A DNA stretch of 64,000 nucleotides from Hymenobacter mucosus (GTDB lineage: Bacteria > Bacteroidota > Bacteroidia > Cytophagales > Hymenobacteraceae). A program made the translations under genes and the position numbers. Location: NCBI RefSeq assembly GCF_900188255.1, contig NZ_FZNS01000004.1, forward strand, positions 585,207-649,206. The letters run 5' to 3'. Positions 8,225 through 17,303 of this stretch are shown here, one piece after another (the stretch's first letter is position 1; the number at the start of each line of letters is the position of its first letter). The notes below the pieces were generated by a model. It made no database searches, had not been told where the DNA came from, and saw only the letters and a list, made by a program, of their open reading frames with translations.

Positions 8225-9889
8225 ATGAAATGCTCTCCTCTTTTGCTGCTGGCGGCCCTAGGCAGTGCGTGGCTGACTAGCCCAGCCACGGCGCAGGCCC
8301 CCCTTCCCAAACCCGTAACCAAAGCCCTTGACCGCGTGCGGCCTGGGGATGTAAAGGCGCACATCTGGTACTTGGCCGATGACCGGCTGCGCGGCCGCCA
8401 GCCCGGCACGCCTGGCTACCAGATGGCCGTCGACTACGTGACTACCCAGCTGCGCCAGCTGGGGGTGCAGCCAGCCGGTGAGGCAGGCACCTTTGTACAG
8501 CGTGTGCGCTTGCGCCGCGCCACCACCCAGCCCGGGGCTACGCTCACGCACCAGGACCAAGGCAGCACTACGGCCCGGCCCTTCACCTATGCCACCGATT
8601 TTCTGCTAAACCCCCACCCCGAGCAAGCTGCAGTAACGGTAGAAGCGCCCGTGGTGTTTGCGGGCTACGGCATTAGCGCCCCCGAGCTGGGCTATGATGA
8701 CTACGCAGGCTTGGACGCGAAAGGCAAGCTAGTGGTGGTGGTGCGCGGTGCGCCGGCCCGTTTTCCAAGCACCGTAGCCGCGGCCAGCCAAGACCTAGGC
8801 ATGACCCTGCAAAACGCAGTGCGCCACGGCGCGGTAGGCGTACTGGTGGCCGCCACGGCAGCTCCCGCTACGCCTCCCTCAGCTACTGCTCGGCGTAGTA
8901 CTAATAGCGTACTGGGTCCCGATGGGCGGGTAGCGGCTTCGCGCACCTACGCCCCAGGTAGCTCCTTGCAGGTGGTGGGCAACGTAGGCGCCGCGGCCTT
9001 CAACGACTTGCTGCGCACGGCGTCGCTGGATACTGGCCGGGTGCTGCCCTCCTTACGGCGGGGCACGCCGGCCTCGGCGCCACTAGCCACCACCCTGCGG
9101 GCCAGCTACCAGTCGAGCTACCACGACTTCGACAGCTACAACGTGGTGGGCAAAGTGGAAGGCTCCGACCCTACCCTGCGCAATGAGTACGTGGTTCACT
9201 CGGCCCACCTCGACCACCTAGGCGTGGGAACACCCGTGCAGGGCGACTCGATTTATAACGGAGCCCACGACAACGCTTCGGGCGTGGCTTCGGTGTTGGA
9301 AATTGCTCGCATCTATTCCCGTATCAAGCAGAAGCCGCGCCGCTCGGTGCTCTTTGTGCTGCAAACGGGTGAGGAGTTGGGCCTGCTGGGCTCGGGCTAC
9401 TTTGCAGCCTTCCCTACGGTACCGAAGGCTAGCTTGGTGGCCGACGTAAACACCGATATGCCCACTATCATTGCGCCGCTACTGTCGGTGGTGCCACTGG
9501 GAGCCCAGCACTCTAGCCTCAGCCAGCCGGTAAACCAAGCGGCGCACTACCTCGGGCTTAGCGTGGAAAACGACCCGGAGCCGGACCAGAACCGCTTTAT
9601 TCGCTCTGATCAGTACAGCTTTGTGCTACAAGGCATCCCAGCCCTGCACATTAAGTATGGCAACCGCACCGCCGATGGCCGGAACAACCTCGACGAAACG
9701 GTGAAAAAGTGGCGGGCTACTACCTACCACAAACCGCAGGATGGCACAAACGGAGTATTCGATTTCGAGGCGGGCCGCAAATACGTGCAACTCAACTTTC
9801 TCATTGGCTACCTGATAGCGCAGGAAACCAAGCGCCCCACCTGGAATACCGGCGACTTCTTTGGGCGGCAATTCGGACAGGCTCAGTAA
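8225..9889 (+). CDS. Exported M28-family zinc aminopeptidase with PA-like insert
   Basis: 554 residues. A cleavable signal peptide (about 1-24, ending ATAQA) is followed by a PA-like domain within about 90-280, then the M28 catalytic domain. Zinc and catalytic residues are in VHSAHLDHLGV, YNGAHDNASGVASVLEIARIY, LQTGEELGLLGSGYF, VADVNTDMP and YHKPQDGTNGVFDF. It probably removes N-terminal residues from peptides in the periplasm or outside. ATG start at 8225. It has its own start region downstream of the CZB-like gene and may be read from the same transcript. Confidence 0.93.
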   Translation: MKCSPLLLLAALGSAWLTSPATAQAPLPKPVTKALDRVRPGDVKAHIWYLADDRLRGRQPGTPGYQMAVDYVTTQLRQLGVQPAGEAGTFVQRVRLRRATTQPGATLTHQDQGSTTARPFTYATDFLLNPHPEQAAVTVEAPVVFAGYGISAPELGYDDYAGLDAKGKLVVVVRGAPARFPSTVAAASQDLGMTLQNAVRHGAVGVLVAATAAPATPPSATARRSTNSVLGPDGRVAASRTYAPGSSLQVVGNVGAAAFNDLLRTASLDTGRVLPSLRRGTPASAPLATTLRASYQSSYHDFDSYNVVGKVEGSDPTLRNEYVVHSAHLDHLGVGTPVQGDSIYNGAHDNASGVASVLEIARIYSRIKQKPRRSVLFVLQTGEELGLLGSGYFAAFPTVPKASLVADVNTDMPTIIAPLLSVVPLGAQHSSLSQPVNQAAHYLGLSVENDPEPDQNRFIRSDQYSFVLQGIPALHIKYGNRTADGRNNLDETVKKWRATTYHKPQDGTNGVFDFEAGRKYVQLNFLIGYLIAQETKRPTWNTGDFFGRQFGQAQ

Positions 9890-10047
9890 AAGACCGGTGT
9901 GCGCTTCTGAATTATTCCACGAAAAATGTGAAGTAAATCTGGAATATAATTCCGATTATTAGCCATCTGAGGCAAGGAGCAATACAGTACGATTCAGGTA
10001 CGACTGATGCTGGCAAGCCGTTAGTTTCCGCTTTGTCAGCTCACTGC

Positions 10048-10650
10048 ATGTTTATCTACGGCCACCTTTCTTCTCCCTTGCACACGGCTCCTCTACCGGG
10101 CTCGTGTTCGGCCTGCGCTGCCGTAGACAGCCAGCAGTTGCATATTGTTGGGCATTACATGCACGTGTATTGGCTTCCATTGTTCTCCATCGGCAAATCA
10201 GGCGCCGCCGAATGTCAGCAATGTCAGCGGGTGATACCGGCTAAGCACATGGAGCCCGTGCTTAAACAGGCATTTATCACCTTGCGCAAAAACGTGCGAG
10301 TACCCGCCTGGCACTTCGCTGGGTTGCTGCTTGTGGTGCTGGGGCTGGCGTGGAGTACGGTAGTGTACAGTACCAATCAGAAAGCCAACCAAGTCTTTAT
10401 TGCGGCGCCCCACAAAGGCGATATGTACCACATCAAGACCGACAATGGTCACTACTCCTTACTGAAAGTGGCGGCCGTGGCGGGCAACAGTGTGAAGCTG
10501 CTGGCCAATAGCTACGAAATTGACCAGGAAACCAAAGTAGCGGAACTCAACAAACCCGAAAACTACGCCTCCGAGCCCGTTGAGCTAACCCGCTACGACC
10601 TCAATATTATGCTGGCAAAAAAGGAAATAGTAGCGGTAGAGCGCCCATAG
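10048..10650 (+). CDS. Zinc-ribbon, single-pass membrane protein
   Basis: 200 residues from the ATG at 10048. The N-terminal 60 residues form a zinc-ribbon-like unit: Cys20-x2-Cys23 and Cys56-x2-Cys59, with YMHVYWLPLFSIGK between them, a pattern common to small Bacteroidota membrane proteins. One membrane segment follows (about 90-108, FAGLLLVVLGLAWSTVV). The C-terminal domain (GDMYHIKTDNGHYSLLKVAAV and following) looks like a compact beta-rich domain. Function unknown. An earlier ATG at 10033 is possible but adds only five residues. Confidence 0.75.
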   Translation: MFIYGHLSSPLHTAPLPGSCSACAAVDSQQLHIVGHYMHVYWLPLFSIGKSGAAECQQCQRVIPAKHMEPVLKQAFITLRKNVRVPAWHFAGLLLVVLGLAWSTVVYSTNQKANQVFIAAPHKGDMYHIKTDNGHYSLLKVAAVAGNSVKLLANSYEIDQETKVAELNKPENYASEPVELTRYDLNIMLAKKEIVAVERP

Positions 10651-10671
10651 CACTATTGCCGCCTTACGCCG

Positions 10672-10713
10672 CTGCCCACCCTAGCAAGCGCACACGCTGC
10701 TACGGGTGGGCAG
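10672..10713. terminator. Bidirectional terminator
   Basis: Arms 10672-10681 and 10704-10713 with further pairing of TAGCA/TGCTA inside the loop, in the 69-bp gap between two convergent genes. Confidence 0.65.
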
Positions 10714-10719
10714 TTGGGT

Positions 10720-12270
10720 TTAAGGCCGCTTGCTCTCCCACAGGGCTTTTGCGGCCGCGTGCTCCCGGTAAATGCGGGCCAGGATTGCCGCATCGGGGGC
10801 AGTACCGAGGTAGATAGCCGCGCTCTGCTCCCGGGCGTAAGCATTTTGCACCTGGGCTACCTGCCGAAGCGTACGAAAGTGCGGGAACAAGTCGGCGTCG
10901 GGAACCTCATCATCAATGATCAGGAGGTAGGACCAGGGCCGGGCGGGTCGCCTCGGAAACCACAACAGGTAGCTCCCATTGAAGCTATGCGCCGACGGCA
11001 TGGGGCGGCTTCGGTTATAATAATTGATGGCGCCCGCCTGCCCGTAGTTGGCAGTTAAAATGAGGGTTTGGTTTCTGGTTTCGGGAGGTAGCTGCTGATA
11101 CACCCACCAAGTTTTGCCGGCCAGTTCCTGCCAGCCCAGCATATCGGCAAAGTCTTGGGGCAGGGAATGGTCGCGGCCATCTTCCCAGCGCAAGGCCCCG
11201 CTACCTCGGTAGGCCTCGCCCACCTGCTGCATACGGGCGGGCGCAAACAGCGTGAAAGTCATTGGTAACAGGGGCACTAGCAGCAGCACGGGCAGCAGCA
11301 GCAGAGCCGGCCGCAGCCACCGCTGGCCCCGTGGCCACCCCTCCAACTGTCGCTCCCACCACACTGCTCCGGCCGCAAACAACACAGGATAATAGCCCAG
11401 CGCGTAGTAGCTCTTGCCGTGCAGCACCGTTAGCAGCAGTAGGCCCAGGCAGTAAATGAGGCCTAGTACCCGGTAGGGCAGCAGCGGCCGGTACACTAGC
11501 AACGCCACCAATCCCGGCACCCACACCCACAGCGCTGGCAAGCACATGAGCAGCTGGTCCTTCCAGAAATCGGCCCCCGACACGTTCACGAGCTGAGTAT
11601 CATGCAACTCCTGCATGTGATGCAAAAAAGGAATACCATGCTGCAACTGCCACAGCACATTGGGCAGCCACACTAGCGCCGCTACGCCTGCTCCCATCCA
11701 CAAAGCTCGCGTCAGCAGCAGCCGACGCAAGTCTGTGAGCAGCAAGCTAACCATCAGGGCTCCGATAAAGAATAGGGCCGAGTACTTGTTCAGTAACCCC
11801 AGCCCCAGCACGGCCCCCATGCCTAACAATAGGCCAGCCCGCTCCTTTTGCCGGTAGCAGATTAGTAAGTAGCTGACTAGAGTAAAGGCAAGTACCTCGA
11901 GGGAATTGGGTTGAAACAGGAAGTTGAGCCGCGCAAAACCACCCAGGAGGTAGCACAGGCCAGCTAGCCCTACCGCCCACCCGCTACCGCCCAGGCGCTG
12001 GGCAGCTCGCGCCACCAAGTACACCGTGAGGCTACCCCACAAGAAGGGCCAGAACTTCACCCAGAAGTAGCCGCCCCCGAGCTGCAGGGTAACCCAGCTT
12101 TGCAGGGCCGTCAGCGGAGGCACCTCAATGTAGCCCCAGGCTAGGTGCTGTCCGTAATTGAGGTAGAGATATTCGTCGCGGTGCAGTTCGTAGGCCCGAC
12201 TAGCGAGCAAAAAGCCAGACGCAAACTTGAGGACAGCCAAGAGCAACGGGAGCAGGCGGGAAGGCTTCAT
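10720..12270 (-). CDS. GT39/ArnT-like polytopic glycosyltransferase
   Basis: 516 residues, with about ten or more hydrophobic segments. The first periplasmic loop carries the acidic pair of the family (AYELHRDEYLYLNYGQHLAWG, about residues 26-46), followed by a PPL-type loop (YIEVPPLTALQSW). After the membrane part there is a periplasmic C-terminal domain (about 380-516) that includes ILTANYGQAGAINYYN. Such enzymes transfer a sugar from a polyprenyl-phosphate donor to lipid or protein at the outer face of the inner membrane. Donor and acceptor are unknown. It converges on the zinc-ribbon gene. Confidence 0.88.
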   Translation of the reverse strand: MKPSRLLPLLLAVLKFASGFLLASRAYELHRDEYLYLNYGQHLAWGYIEVPPLTALQSWVTLQLGGGYFWVKFWPFLWGSLTVYLVARAAQRLGGSGWAVGLAGLCYLLGGFARLNFLFQPNSLEVLAFTLVSYLLICYRQKERAGLLLGMGAVLGLGLLNKYSALFFIGALMVSLLLTDLRRLLLTRALWMGAGVAALVWLPNVLWQLQHGIPFLHHMQELHDTQLVNVSGADFWKDQLLMCLPALWVWVPGLVALLVYRPLLPYRVLGLIYCLGLLLLTVLHGKSYYALGYYPVLFAAGAVWWERQLEGWPRGQRWLRPALLLLPVLLLVPLLPMTFTLFAPARMQQVGEAYRGSGALRWEDGRDHSLPQDFADMLGWQELAGKTWWVYQQLPPETRNQTLILTANYGQAGAINYYNRSRPMPSAHSFNGSYLLWFPRRPARPWSYLLIIDDEVPDADLFPHFRTLRQVAQVQNAYAREQSAAIYLGTAPDAAILARIYREHAAAKALWESKRP

Positions 12271-12368
12271 GCCAACAATATAGCACCCACCTAATACACG
12301 AGAGCTACTCGCTTGTTCTTCTCGCTACGCTCATGCAGCCTGTTGCTGCCGCTGAATTAGTAGGCCGG

Positions 12369-12614
12369 CTACAGCTCCTTCGGCAGGCGGATGCCTTCCA
12401 GATAATCGTGCAGGCCGGCCGAGTGCTGAAAGAGGTGGATAAACAAAATTCGCTCTTCTCCCCACTGGCACCACTCTTCCGCGTAAAAGTCGCCCACGGC
12501 AAACAAGCGCAGACGGAAACTATCCTGCCGCCGCTCGGCCAACAAATGGCCGTGGCCGCGCAGGTGCTCGGCTTGGCGGTACATGTGCAGTTGTTTAAAC
12601 TCAGCGAACTTCAT
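12369..12614 (-). CDS. Small conserved-looking protein, unknown function
   Basis: 81 residues from the ATG at 12614 (MKFAEFKQLHMYRQAEHLR). It is rich in aromatic and charged residues (AVGDFYAEEWCQWGEERILFIHLF), with no signal or membrane segment. The real start is chosen because a TATCTTTG box lies 16 nt upstream on the minus strand. The plus-strand reading over the same DNA lacks such support. It is divergent from the carrier gene at 12758. Confidence 0.7.
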   Translation of the reverse strand: MKFAEFKQLHMYRQAEHLRGHGHLLAERRQDSFRLRLFAVGDFYAEEWCQWGEERILFIHLFQHSAGLHDYLEGIRLPKEL

Positions 12615-12629
12615 AGCGCTTGAAAACCC

Positions 12630-12637
12630 AAAGATAC
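12630..12637 (-). promoter_or_regulatory. Candidate -7 box (TATCTTTG)
   Basis: On the minus strand it fits TAnnTTTG and ends 16 nt before the ATG at 12614, which predicts a leader of only about 8 nt. Confidence 0.55.
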
Positions 12638-12757
12638 TGCTGCTGGGTTCCAGTAGGGAGGTAGCGCCCCGCGAAAATGCGCCCCCGTCCTCCTTGCTTG
12701 GCTTCTTAAGCCGCAACAGGGGAAACGGCACGCGCACTATTTCACCATCTTCGCGGA

Positions 12758-14104
12758 ATGAAGACGATTCGCTTTCCGCACCCGCTGGTGCTGCTGACGG
12801 GGTTTGTGTTGCTGGCTTGCCTGTTGAGTTACGTGCTGCCCGCTGGGGTATTTGAACGCCAAGCCGATGCTGCCACCGGCCGCGACGTGGTAGTGGCGGG
12901 CTCTTACCACCGCGTACCGGCTACTCCGGTTACCCCCTTGCAGGCCCTGGTGAGCATTCCGAAAGGACTGGTTGATTCTGCTTCCGTGATTTTCCTGGTG
13001 TTTCTGGCCGGCGGCGCCTTTACCGTGGTGGACCAGACCGGGGCGCTCCGCCAGGGGGTAGACTGGCTGTTGGCGCGGTTTCGGGGGCGCGAGGCCATCG
13101 TTATTCCCATTATCTCGGTGCTGTTTGCGACTATGGGTGCCCTAGAGAACATGCAGGAGGAAATTGTACCCTTGGTGCCCGTGCTCCTGATTTTGATGCG
13201 GCGCATTGGCTACCCGCCCCTCACCGCTGCCGCCGTGAGCCTGGGCTCGGCGGCCGTGGGGGCGGCGTTTAGCCCTCTGAACCCGTTTCAGGTAGGGTTG
13301 GCGCAGAAGCTGGCCCAGCTACCCCTGCTTTCGGGCGGTGGGTTTCGGATGGTCTTTCTGGGCTTGGCCTTGGTTATCTGGATCAGTGGTACCGTGCGCT
13401 ACGCCCTGCGCCACCGGGTAGCCCCGGCTGCCACCGAAGAAGCCGACCCAGCCGCCCTTCACATTGGGCAAAACCACGGCTTCGTTTTGCTACTGCTGTT
13501 TGTCACCTTTGGCTTTTTCGCCTATGGCGTTCTGCAACTAGGCTGGGAGTTTGAGCAGATGGCGGCTTTGTTTCTCGGGCTCGGCATTGTGGCGGGCTTG
13601 GTGGGCGGCCTAGGCCTAACAGGTACGGCCGAAGGCTTTCTGGCCGGCTTCCGCGACATTGCCTTCTCGGCTATTCTCATTGGGTTTGCCCGCGCCATCT
13701 TCGTTGTGCTGGAGCAGGGCCACATAGTAGATACTGTGGTCAATGCCCTGTCGGCGCCGCTGGCAGGGTTGCCCGCCTGGCTCTCGGCCTTGGGTATGAT
13801 GGGCGTGCACACGGCCCTGCACCTACCAGTACCCAGCGTGAGCGGGCAGGCCGTGCTGACCATGCCTCTGCTCGTTCCGCTCTCCGACCTCATTGGCCTT
13901 TCGCGCCAGGTTACGGTGCTGGCTTACCAGTACGGGGCCGGCCTTTGTGAGCTAATTACGCCCACCAACGGCGCCCTAATGGCCATTGTGGCGGCGTGCG
14001 GCGTGCGATTTGACGCGTGGTGGAAGTTCGTACTGCCGCTCTACGCGCTGCTGGTGCTGCTAGGCATTGTGGCCGTGGTAGTAGGCATTGCACTGGGAAT
14101 ATAA
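12758..14104 (+). CDS. YfcC-family membrane carrier
   Basis: 448 residues, about 11-12 membrane segments. The order of features fits the YfcC/C4-dicarboxylate anaerobic carrier group: an N-terminal helix ending SYVLPAGVFERQ, then a long first loop, FLVFLAGGAFTVVDQTGAL, a conserved LENMQEEIVPLVPVLL, AAFSPLNPFQVGLAQ, and a second half with VPSVSGQAVLTMPLLVPLSDL and GAGLCELITPTNGALM. Substrates in this family are organic or amino acids but are poorly defined. ATG start at 12758. Confidence 0.9.
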   Translation: MKTIRFPHPLVLLTGFVLLACLLSYVLPAGVFERQADAATGRDVVVAGSYHRVPATPVTPLQALVSIPKGLVDSASVIFLVFLAGGAFTVVDQTGALRQGVDWLLARFRGREAIVIPIISVLFATMGALENMQEEIVPLVPVLLILMRRIGYPPLTAAAVSLGSAAVGAAFSPLNPFQVGLAQKLAQLPLLSGGGFRMVFLGLALVIWISGTVRYALRHRVAPAATEEADPAALHIGQNHGFVLLLLFVTFGFFAYGVLQLGWEFEQMAALFLGLGIVAGLVGGLGLTGTAEGFLAGFRDIAFSAILIGFARAIFVVLEQGHIVDTVVNALSAPLAGLPAWLSALGMMGVHTALHLPVPSVSGQAVLTMPLLVPLSDLIGLSRQVTVLAYQYGAGLCELITPTNGALMAIVAACGVRFDAWWKFVLPLYALLVLLGIVAVVVGIALGI

Positions 14105-14611
14105 ACCTACGGGGCAACTAATAGAGAAGCCCCATGTCATCAACCCCCAAAACTCTTGCCTACCAGTGCAAAGTAGCAGGGTAGCGGGCTGCCTGACCGT
14201 GCAAAATACTCCTAGCAGCGCGGCTCTTCCCCAACAGAACGCGCCCAACAGTGAGGCTCTCTCTTGTGCGCGCGGGGCTGGTGCCACGGCTACCGCATAT
14301 TGGGCAGGCAGCACTCCTGAAACCGCTCACGCCCGGGGGCCTTTGTTTAGCCCTGACAGTGCTATAGTGCCCGTGAGACGGACTGTAGTACTGCCAGGGC
14401 TAAACAAAAGCGGAGCTATAATGAGTTGGCACAGCCGTTTTTGTCGTTTGACAGGTAAACCCGGCTTAGGGTGCTTCCAAGAATTTACTGGGTGCGGTTG
14501 CTGCCATCTGAGCAAGTAGAGGCTTTGCGGGCACTACATGTGGTAGTGTCAGGCGCGGGCTTGCTATGGTGTACTGATTGCAACAACCCTGATTCTTTTT
14601 TCTTTGCGCTT
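14105..14611. other. 507-bp gap containing a long imperfect hairpin
   Basis: Short open frames on both strands have no family features. A small stem (GGGGC at 14111, GCCCC at 14129) follows the carrier gene. The main structure is the inverted repeat at 14342-14409, listed separately. No promoter box is evident before the gene at 14612. Confidence 0.5.
14342..14409. repeat. Imperfect inverted repeat, about 25-nt arms
   Basis: The left arm starts TTTGTTTAGCCCTG and the right arm ends CAGGGCTAAACAAA. The outer 14 bp pair perfectly and the next 11 positions hold three mismatches, around an 18-nt loop. It is 240 bp after the carrier stop and 200 bp before the next start, so a plain terminator role is doubtful. 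Confidence 0.75.
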
Positions 14612-16618
14612 ATGCTGCGTTTTCTGCTTCTGGGGCTGCTCACGTTCACTGCCGGGGCTCAGGGGCCCGTTACCATTAAAGGGCGGGTGCTGGACGCGCA
14701 AACGCGCCAGCCGGTATCCTACGCCCAAATTGGGGTAGGCGGCAACCAGCTGGGCACCAGTGCCAACGAAGAAGGCCGCTTCTCTTTAAGCATCCCCCCC
14801 GAGTATCAGCAGCTGACACTGGAAATTACCTTTATTGGCTACCGTCGCGCCACGGTGCAGCTGCCTGTGCCAGCCGGCCAGGAGGTGCAAGTATTGCTAG
14901 CGCCTGCGCCTACCCAGCTGGCCAACGTCACCGTGTCGGGCTCGGCGCTGGGCATTGTGCGGGCCGCGGTAGCCCGCATTCCGCGCAACTACCCCGCCCG
15001 CCCGGCCGTGCTGACGGGCTTCTACCGCGAGTCCAGCAATGTGCCGGGGGGGCGCTACCAGTACTTGGCGGAGGGCATTCTGAAAGTGCGCAAAGTATCG
15101 TACCGCACGCCCCGCGAAACCGGCGACGTGCAACTCTCTCAAACCCGCAAGTACGAAGCCGCCGACTCTAGCCGCATTCAAATGCTGTGGCAGGCCGGCC
15201 CCTTTATTCCGCACCGGTTCGACTTTGTGCATAGCCGCGCCGATTTCATCAATAAGGCGCATTTCAGTGAGTACGACTATCAGATGGGCGACCCTACTAC
15301 CTTCAATGGCCGGCCAGTGTACGTTATCATCTTCACTCCGCGGCGCGGCGCTACCAAAGCCAACTACCAGGGACGCCTTTACATTGACCTGGATACGTAC
15401 GCCTTTTTGGGGGCCGACTACCACCTGACGCCCGGTGGGGTGCGGCGCTACCAGGCTCAGTTTGGGGTGCAGTTTTCCTCGGCCTATACTGCACGCACCC
15501 GCCACGTAAGCTACCAACGCTACGCCGGCCGCTGGCACCTGAAGCGCGTGTGGGACCAGGCCGTGCGCACCACGCCGAGCCCGCCCTACCAGCATACCAG
15601 TGAGTTCATCACCACGGCTATTGATACGGCCCACACTGCGCGCCCAGCCTACGCCGACCGCCTACAGTTTGAGGACGTATTTTTGCGCAACTCCGTGCGC
15701 TACGACTCTACATTCTGGCAGCACTATACCACCTTGGTGCTGCCCAAGCAGGTAGCCCAGCAGTTACTAGACGAAGAACGCCAGCGCAAAGCCGAGCAGC
15801 TATTCTCCGACTCGGCTGCCATGGCCGACCGCCTCCCGGCCCTGGATTCCGTCGCTCTTACCACTGCCAGCACGTCCCCACCCGATACAATTTCTGATTC
15901 ACGTAAGCCTGGCAAGCGTACGTATGGGCAGCTTCGCTACTACCTCAGCATTAATGCTGTTCCCTTGCTAGTTACGTCAGGAAGCTTACTGGTTTCCTAT
16001 GCTCCGGCGGGTTCGTCATTTGCTCCCGTTATAGCCGCCACCGTGCGCCCCCGCCAGCTTAGCGCCATGCCTGGGGGCAGCTACCAGTACCGGTTTGCCC
16101 AGCGGTGGGTAGCCCGCTATGGGTTTGGTACGGTACGGGGCGAGGTGCGCGGCGGGCTCAACAGTTGGGGACTATTCTACCGCTACAACCTTTCACAGCG
16201 CCACCGGCCGTTCTACGTGCGCGCCGGCCTCGACTATAGCACCCTCAAGCTACGGCAGCGCCTGGGTCGCCTGCCCAACCCCGACGCCAACCTGCGTGTG
16301 GACGGCACCCGCCTGAATGCCAGCCGCCTTGCCCTGGGCCTGCAAACCGTTACGACTGGCTTTCAGCCTCACTTGGGGGCCGAGCTAGAGCTTAATGCGC
16401 GGTACCAACTATTGCTGGAAGCCAGCTATTGGGTGCGGCCTCGCACCCGGCAGGAATTACTGCTGGAGGAAAAAAGAGGCTTCTTTCGCAGCAATGCCAC
16501 GGTGTCATTGTCAAGCCCCGAGTTGCGGGTACAGCTAAACAACGAGCCCCTGCACAGCCCGCTGGTAGTACCACAACGCTTTGGGGTGCGCCTGGGGCTG
16601 CAGTTTGGCCAGTTCTGA
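14612..16618 (+). CDS. Exported protein with carboxypeptidase-regulatory-like domain
   Basis: 668 residues from the ATG at 14612 (MLRFLLLGLLTFTAGAQG, a signal peptide). Residues about 20-115 are a carboxypeptidase-D regulatory-like (CarboxypepD_reg) Ig-fold (IKGRVLDAQTRQPVSYAQIGV, EGRFSLSIP, FIGYRRATVQL), the module seen at the start of many Bacteroidota outer-membrane proteins. There is no TonB plug domain. The middle contains GFYRES, LAEGILKV and FVHSRADFINK, as in DUF5686-like proteins, and the C-terminal third has alternating beta strands that may form part of an outer-membrane barrel. Function unknown. Confidence 0.82.
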   Translation: MLRFLLLGLLTFTAGAQGPVTIKGRVLDAQTRQPVSYAQIGVGGNQLGTSANEEGRFSLSIPPEYQQLTLEITFIGYRRATVQLPVPAGQEVQVLLAPAPTQLANVTVSGSALGIVRAAVARIPRNYPARPAVLTGFYRESSNVPGGRYQYLAEGILKVRKVSYRTPRETGDVQLSQTRKYEAADSSRIQMLWQAGPFIPHRFDFVHSRADFINKAHFSEYDYQMGDPTTFNGRPVYVIIFTPRRGATKANYQGRLYIDLDTYAFLGADYHLTPGGVRRYQAQFGVQFSSAYTARTRHVSYQRYAGRWHLKRVWDQAVRTTPSPPYQHTSEFITTAIDTAHTARPAYADRLQFEDVFLRNSVRYDSTFWQHYTTLVLPKQVAQQLLDEERQRKAEQLFSDSAAMADRLPALDSVALTTASTSPPDTISDSRKPGKRTYGQLRYYLSINAVPLLVTSGSLLVSYAPAGSSFAPVIAATVRPRQLSAMPGGSYQYRFAQRWVARYGFGTVRGEVRGGLNSWGLFYRYNLSQRHRPFYVRAGLDYSTLKLRQRLGRLPNPDANLRVDGTRLNASRLALGLQTVTTGFQPHLGAELELNARYQLLLEASYWVRPRTRQELLLEEKRGFFRSNATVSLSSPELRVQLNNEPLHSPLVVPQRFGVRLGLQFGQF

Positions 16619-16640
16619 TGCGGCCCCTACCCACGCTAAG

Positions 16641-16687
16641 AGCGGCCGCTCCGTTCATCTGGCCAGACGAACGGAGCGGCCGCTTTT
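16641..16687 (+). terminator. Strong terminator
   Basis: Perfect 16-bp arms (16641-16656, 16669-16684) with a further self-complementary TCTGGCCAGA in the loop, followed by TTTT. It lies 22 bp after the stop at 16618. Confidence 0.85.
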
Positions 16688-16706
16688 GGTTCAAAGACAA
16701 AACCCA

Positions 16707-17108
16707 CTAAGCGAACCGCAGTTCTTCGGCTTCAAAAACGCGCTTCACTTTGCGCTTTTTTTCCACCATCTGAAACGTAGCGGTGCTAGTAGCTTCGTCC
16801 CAATACACGTCGGAGATGAGGCCCCGGTGGGCCGCCCGCCCATCCTCGGGGCTGGTTTCTTCCACTAAGTCGCCAAAGCTGAAAGGGGGCTTGTCGTAGA
16901 GTTCTTTGAACAGCTCCCCGCTGACTTTAAACTGCTGCTCATCGTAGCGCAGCAAAATCCAGTCGTCGGTTTCATCTATTTTCTCAAAGACTTTGCCCAA
17001 CGGCTCCAGCCATTCAAAGCTGCGGCGGTTGGCGGGGTGAATGTAGCGGAAGCCGTAGTCAGGCGTCCAGGAATACAGGCCGTAGATAACAGGTTTCGGT
17101 CGAGGCAC
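16707..17108 (-). CDS. Conserved-looking protein of unknown function
   Basis: 133 residues, soluble, no signal. The N-terminal half (YGLYSWTPDYGFRYIHPANR, WILLRYDEQQFKVSGELFKEL) resembles a small family I recall from Bacteroidota genomes without known function. The C-terminal half has KPPFSFGDLVEE followed by two strand segments and a Lys-rich end. The family assignment is uncertain. ATG start at 17108. It is divergent from the DUF421 pair. Confidence 0.72.
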   Translation of the reverse strand: MPRPKPVIYGLYSWTPDYGFRYIHPANRRSFEWLEPLGKVFEKIDETDDWILLRYDEQQFKVSGELFKELYDKPPFSFGDLVEETSPEDGRAAHRGLISDVYWDEATSTATFQMVEKKRKVKRVFEAEELRFA

Positions 17109-17256
17109 GATAAAAAGCTTTGATAGTCAGCAAAATGGCAGCCCTGCTTTGTAACAGCAGCGCCGCAGGTCAGCAAGCCGGAATGGTGATTTTTACGGAC
17201 GCAATTTCCGGCTTTTCAGTATAACTACCCCCGCTAGGGCTTCGTTCATCAGGGGG

Positions 17257-17280
17257 AGGCCGCTCGCGAGTGCGGCCTTT
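17257..17280 (+). promoter_or_regulatory. Terminator-like hairpin in front of the DUF421 pair
   Basis: AGGCCGC (17257-17263) pairs with GCGGCCT (17272-17278), followed by TTTT and ending 24 nt before the ATG at 17304. No plus-strand gene lies between it and the terminator at 16641, so it is probably in the 5' leader. An upstream CCCCC/GGGGG pairing (from 17229 and 17252) could form next to it. Possible attenuator. Confidence 0.45.
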
Positions 17281-17303
17281 TGCTTGCCTTACAACAGGGT
17301 ACC

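Noticed and set aside
14060..14314. 84-codon minus-strand ORF after the YfcC gene
   Set aside because: It overlaps the 3' end of the carrier gene and resembles a frame shadow.
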